From Candidatus Schekmanbacteria bacterium (lineage in GTDB: Bacteria > Schekmanbacteria > GWA2-38-11 > J061): DNA of 8,257 bases. A program made the translations under genes and the position numbers. The stretch lies in NCBI GenBank assembly GCA_003695725.1, contig RFHX01000063.1, positions 1-8,257 on the forward strand, read 5' to 3'. This document shows positions 5,213-8,257 of this stretch, in pieces; within the stretch, counting starts at the first letter, position 1; each line of letters opens with the position of its first letter. Under the pieces are notes generated by a model. It worked only from the letters and a program-made list of their open reading frames with translations. It searched no databases and was not told the DNA's origin.

Positions 5213-6520
5213 ATGCAAACACTTATAAAAAAAAAAAAAAAGGGGATAATTACTGATAGTGTAAAGTCGGTGTCTCTATACGAAGGGGTATCCCCGGAGG
5301 AGATTGCTGCAAAGATCATCGAAGGCAAGGTAATTATTCCTTACAACAGCAAAAGAAAAAAGAAGATTGAACCAAGGGGAGTAGGGGAGGGATTGTTTAC
5401 TAAAGTAAACGCAAACATAGGAACATCTCCTGAACGAGAAAAGATCGATGATGAAATCAAGAAGGTCAAAGTAGCCATATCTGCTGGAGCGGACTCCATA
5501 ATGGACTTGAGTACCGGGAAAAATGCACGCAAGACTTTAAAAAGAGTTATTGCAGAAAGCAATGTAATGGTGGGGACAGTTCCTATATACCTTGCAGCAG
5601 TTGATGCTTTCAATAGCGAAAAATCCATAAAGGATATAACAAAAGAAGATTTTTTCCGTGCTGTAGAAGAACAGTTAAAAGAAGGAGTTGATTTTGTCAC
5701 GATTCACTGTGGCATAACACTGCGTACTCTTGAATCTCTAAAAACAAGCGGAAGGATAACAGGTATCGTAAGTCGAGGTGGTTCTATACTCGCAAAATGG
5801 ATGACACATAATGAAAGAGAAAATCCTTTCTATGAAGATTATAGCCGTCTCGTTGAACTTTTAAAGAAATATGATGCCGCAATAAGCTTGGGTGATGGCT
5901 TGAGACCCGGATGTTTGGCAGATGCAACGGATAGGCCGCAAGTGCAGGAATTGGTTCATCTTGGAGAATTGGCAAAGGAAGCCTTTGAGGAAGGTGTACA
6001 GGTTATGATTGAAGGTCCGGGACATGTTCCCCTTGACCAAATTGAAACAAATATCAAACTTCAGAAAAAGATGTGCAATGGTGCTCCTTTCTATGTATTG
6101 GGCCCGCTTGTTACTGATATAGCGCCGGGTTATGACCATATTACATCTGCAATAGGCGGAGCTTATGCAGGTATGTATGGGGCAGATTTTCTATGCTATG
6201 TGACACCTTCTGAGCATCTTCGACTGCCAACTGTAGAAGATGTGAAAGAAGCTGTAATTGTGGCGAGGATAGCTGCTCATGCAGCAGATATAGCAAAAGG
6301 CAAAAAAGGTGCTATTGAGCGCGATAACCAAATGGCTGCAGCAAGGAAACGGCTTGATTGGGATAAGCAGATTGAGCTGTCAATTGATCCGGAAAAAGCA
6401 TCAAATATGAGAAAATCATCGATGCCCCAATCTCCTGATGTGTGCACTATGTGTGGGGTTTTTTGTTCTATGAAAGAAAATCCACAAGAGGATATTGAGA
6501 AAAAACGAAAAATGAAATGA
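5213..6520 (+). CDS. thiC: Phosphomethylpyrimidine synthase ThiC (short form)
   Basis: ThiC converts AIR to HMP-P with a radical-SAM 4Fe-4S cluster. The 435 residues match the short form without the extra N-terminal domain of E. coli ThiC. Motifs are 'VNANIGTSP' (65-73), 'DLSTGKN' (98-104), 'VTIHCGI' (162-168), 'GIVSRGGSILAKWM' (184-197), 'SLGDGLRPG' (225-233), 'MIEGPGHVPLDQI' (265-277), 'GPLVTDIAPGYDHI' (297-310) and 'YVTPSEHLRLP' (329-339). The cluster cysteines are C411, C414 and C418 in 'CTMCGVFCSM', giving CX2CX3C where CX2CX4C is usual. A purine-rich AGGAGAAGGA (5191-5200) lies 12 bases before the ATG, farther than ideal, and a second AGGA is only 2 bases away. Codons 5-10 hold a 15-A run. 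A 150-base AT-rich spacer separates it from thiDN; a weak promoter there (TTGAGG 5054-5059, TTTAAT 5078-5083) is possible, but no terminator is seen. Confidence 0.96.
   Translation: MQTLIKKKKKGIITDSVKSVSLYEGVSPEEIAAKIIEGKVIIPYNSKRKKKIEPRGVGEGLFTKVNANIGTSPEREKIDDEIKKVKVAISAGADSIMDLSTGKNARKTLKRVIAESNVMVGTVPIYLAAVDAFNSEKSIKDITKEDFFRAVEEQLKEGVDFVTIHCGITLRTLESLKTSGRITGIVSRGGSILAKWMTHNERENPFYEDYSRLVELLKKYDAAISLGDGLRPGCLADATDRPQVQELVHLGELAKEAFEEGVQVMIEGPGHVPLDQIETNIKLQKKMCNGAPFYVLGPLVTDIAPGYDHITSAIGGAYAGMYGADFLCYVTPSEHLRLPTVEDVKEAVIVARIAAHAADIAKGKKGAIERDNQMAAARKRLDWDKQIELSIDPEKASNMRKSSMPQSPDVCTMCGVFCSMKENPQEDIEKKRKMK
5227..5241 (+). repeat. 15-A homopolymer in the 5' end of thiC
   Basis: Fifteen A residues followed by GGGG encode part of the Lys5 stretch at residues 6-10 of ThiC. 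The end reads A AAA AAG in the coding frame, a classic slippery heptamer. Both other frames hit a stop at once (TAA at 5247-5249, TGA at 5254-5256), so slippage by one or two bases would abort ThiC. Confidence 0.95.
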
Positions 6521-6549
6521 TTGTATAACTAAACTATCGCAATATTGAT

Positions 6550-8025
6550 ATGAAAAGGAATATTATTTTCTTGAAGATACTTTCCTTGTTGCTCTTTGGC
6601 TTCATATTGTGGAATGGTGTGCAAGGTGATTTGTATGGCAAAAAAAACAGGGAAAAGATATGGCTTGAACTCAATAATCCAAAATCTCTCGTCAAATTGG
6701 ATGAAAATAAAGTACCTCTTTCCTTTGTTCCTCTCGTGAATAATTTTTATAAAGCAGTGGTGAATATAAATACTGTTTTTCTCAGCAAGGAAGATGATTC
6801 ATACCATAACTTTTTGAAATCAGAAGAAGAAGAAGGAATTCCCTTTGATGACCTTTTAGAGAATTTCAATAAGAAAGATAGAAGCAAATATTATCGAAGG
6901 GTCAACTTGGGGTCAGGTTTTGTTATAAATCCCGATGGCTATATTCTGACTAACAATCATGTAATCAAGGGTGCCACCAAGATCAATGTAACATTTTGGA
7001 ATAAAGAGGAATATGAAGCCCGCATTATTGGACGAGATGTTGACAATGACATTGCACTGCTGAAGATTGATGTTACAAAAAAGATAAATTATGTTCCTCT
7101 TGGCAGTTCCAACCTGTTGAATGTAGGTGAATGGGTTGTGGCAATTGGCAATCCTTATGGTTTGAGCCATTCGATTACAGCAGGGATTGTGAGTGCAAAA
7201 GGTCGAATAATAGGCATTGACCCCGTCCATACATTCATTCAGACAGATGCTGCCATAAATCCTGGCAACAGTGGAGGTCCTTTATTCAATATTTATGGTG
7301 AGGTAGTTGGAATAAACACAGCGATTATTGCAAACGGAACAGGTATAGGCTTTGCAATTCCTGTGGACAGAGTAAAAAGAGTATTGGAAAAGATTGTTCC
7401 GGAAAATTCGATAGACAGGTCATGGTTGGGGATAAGAATTCAACCCTTGGATAAATTGATGTCAAAAAGTTTTGGAATAAAGGGAAGGAAGGGTGTGTTG
7501 GTTGGCGATGTTGTATTGGGGAGTCCTGCAAACAGAGCAGGTATAAAGACTGGTGATGTGATTTTTGCATTCAATGGTAAGGAAGTAACTTCATGCAGAC
7601 AACTTTTTTTTCAAGTTGAAAAATCAGCCCCTGATTCTCCTTCGGAAGTTCAGATTTACCGCAATGGATCTTTGAAAACGATTCAAGTTGTTCCTGAAAA
7701 GATATCAAGAAGATTTATTGTGCGCTCCTCTGCCGACTTGACAAATTTATTGGGAATTGAAGTGGAAGAGATACCTAATGGATATTTTCCTGAAAAAGAA
7801 AGAAAGATAGAGGGAGTCTTTGTAAAAACAGTTGACAGGGGAAGTGTGGCTTATCGAGCAGGAATAAATGAAGGCGACATAGTGATGTGGATAAATGGAA
7901 GAGACATAAGAAATTTAGAGGAATTTGATAAAACAATAGACTTTCTCGAGAAATATGAAAATATAGTTTTTCTTCTTTATAGAAATGGTCATACCTTTTA
8001 TTCAGTTGCGTCAAGGAAAGGTTGA
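6550..8025 (+). CDS. htrA: HtrA/DegP-family periplasmic serine protease with two PDZ domains
   Basis: This 491-residue HtrA-type protease probably degrades or refolds damaged envelope proteins. Residues 1-26 form a signal peptide or membrane anchor (MKRN, then hydrophobic 5-21). The chymotrypsin-like domain spans about 60-285 with a complete triad: H137 in 'TNNHVIKGA', D167 in 'DNDIALLKI' and S241 in 'NPGNSGGPL'. PDZ1 covers about 290-382 ('SWLGIRIQ', 'GSPANRAGIKTGDVI') and PDZ2 about 397-488 ('LLGIEVEE', 'GSVAYRAGINEGDIV'). An acidic insert near 80-112 sits where the LA loop is expected. The length is normal for two-PDZ members. It begins 29 bases after thiC with no terminator between, so readthrough from the thi operon is possible. 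No Shine-Dalgarno is visible, but no in-frame start exists upstream before the stop at 6526. A metabolic tie to thiamine is unlikely. Confidence 0.95.
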   Translation: MKRNIIFLKILSLLLFGFILWNGVQGDLYGKKNREKIWLELNNPKSLVKLDENKVPLSFVPLVNNFYKAVVNINTVFLSKEDDSYHNFLKSEEEEGIPFDDLLENFNKKDRSKYYRRVNLGSGFVINPDGYILTNNHVIKGATKINVTFWNKEEYEARIIGRDVDNDIALLKIDVTKKINYVPLGSSNLLNVGEWVVAIGNPYGLSHSITAGIVSAKGRIIGIDPVHTFIQTDAAINPGNSGGPLFNIYGEVVGINTAIIANGTGIGFAIPVDRVKRVLEKIVPENSIDRSWLGIRIQPLDKLMSKSFGIKGRKGVLVGDVVLGSPANRAGIKTGDVIFAFNGKEVTSCRQLFFQVEKSAPDSPSEVQIYRNGSLKTIQVVPEKISRRFIVRSSADLTNLLGIEVEEIPNGYFPEKERKIEGVFVKTVDRGSVAYRAGINEGDIVMWINGRDIRNLEEFDKTIDFLEKYENIVFLLYRNGHTFYSVASRKG

Positions 8026-8026
8026 T

Positions 8027-8239
8027 TTATTTTTCAGAGAGTTTTTCTTCAATATCAATATTTTGAGCAATTAGCACTTTTACAGGTTCTTTTTTGACCT
8101 GAGTATCCTTCTTTTTTTTATTCAGAGGATTTAATAAAATCAACCACAATAGAAGAACAGCAATTATAGAAAAGAGAAGAATTTTATCATTGTATCTCTG
8201 TGGCTTGACGTAAAATTTCCCTTATTTCTTGTCGGGCAT
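8027..8239 (-). pseudogene. Small one-pass membrane protein frame, interrupted by an in-frame TAA
   Basis: Unrecognised. On the minus strand an ATG at 8239 gives 'MPDKK', then TAA (8224-8222), then 64 more codons in the same frame to TAA at 8029-8027. The later part has a clear membrane segment 'ILLFSIIAVLLLWLILLNPL' followed by KKKK and a charged tail ending 'EEKLSEK'. No ATG, GTG or TTG lies between the early stop and the membrane segment. The frame ends one base from the htrA stop, a tight convergent arrangement that suggests a real gene. A TATAAT lies at 8254-8249, very near the ATG. It may be a nonsense mutant, a sequence error, or a gene using an unseen start. The 64-codon frame is seen directly; gene status is inference. 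Confidence 0.35.
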
Positions 8240-8257
8240 AGAAAATCTATTATATCC

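Noticed and set aside
5341-5700. 119-codon minus-strand frame opposite thiC and other long antisense frames
   Set aside because: They lie wholly opposite well-supported genes, show no family motifs and have composition expected of mirrored codons.
8083-8101. CAGGT/ACCTG hairpin after htrA as its terminator
   Set aside because: Only five pairs around an unpaired T-rich loop, and the T run starts about ten bases later; too weak to call.
1-8257. tRNA, rRNA, CRISPR arrays, insertion sequences or phage genes
   Set aside because: No repeats of regular spacing, transposase motifs, cloverleaf consensus or terminal inverted repeats were seen; apart from the riboswitch the window is ordinary chromosomal coding DNA.

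Overview
The window is AT-rich bacterial DNA. Shine-Dalgarno sites, sigma70-type promoters, a TPP riboswitch and a signal-anchored HtrA protease all indicate a bacterium. Several features hint at an anaerobic or deep-branching lineage: a short-form ThiC, a ThiD-ThiN fusion (common in archaea and a minority of bacteria), and a stand-alone cobalamin-dependent methionine synthase activation domain. The sequence alone does not name the taxon.

Layout: (1) 152-1015, plus strand: an unrecognised membrane protein with a possible bacterial PH-like domain, a four-cysteine zinc ribbon and C-terminal membrane segments. (2) 1093-1770, minus strand: a MetH-activation-domain protein, convergent with the first gene. 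(3) 1771-2059: a divergent control region. A strong minus-strand promoter faces the MetH-like gene. A plus-strand promoter leads into a TPP (THI-box) aptamer and a strong intrinsic terminator. (4) 2060-6520: the thiamine operon thiS, thiG, thiE/tenI-like, thiDN, a 150-base spacer, then thiC. (5) 6550-8025: an HtrA/DegP-type periplasmic serine protease with two PDZ domains. (6) 8027-8239, minus strand: a small one-pass membrane protein frame broken by an in-frame stop, running to the right edge.

How the thi genes fit together: ThiC makes HMP-P and the ThiD domain phosphorylates it to HMP-PP. ThiS (sulfur carrier) and ThiG make the thiazole phosphate. The ThiN domain or the ThiE-family protein then couples the two halves to thiamine phosphate. 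When TPP is plentiful, the leader should terminate transcription before thiS. thiF and thiO/thiH, also needed for the thiazole branch, are not in the window.

Points most worth checking: the ThiE-family protein lacks two residues expected of a thiamine-phosphate synthase and sits beside an apparently intact ThiN, so it may be a TenI-like thiazole tautomerase. thiC starts with a 15-A tract whose slippage would abort translation. The ThiC cluster motif is CX2CX3C, one residue shorter than the usual spacing. A 10-bp antiterminator can be drawn between the aptamer and the terminator.
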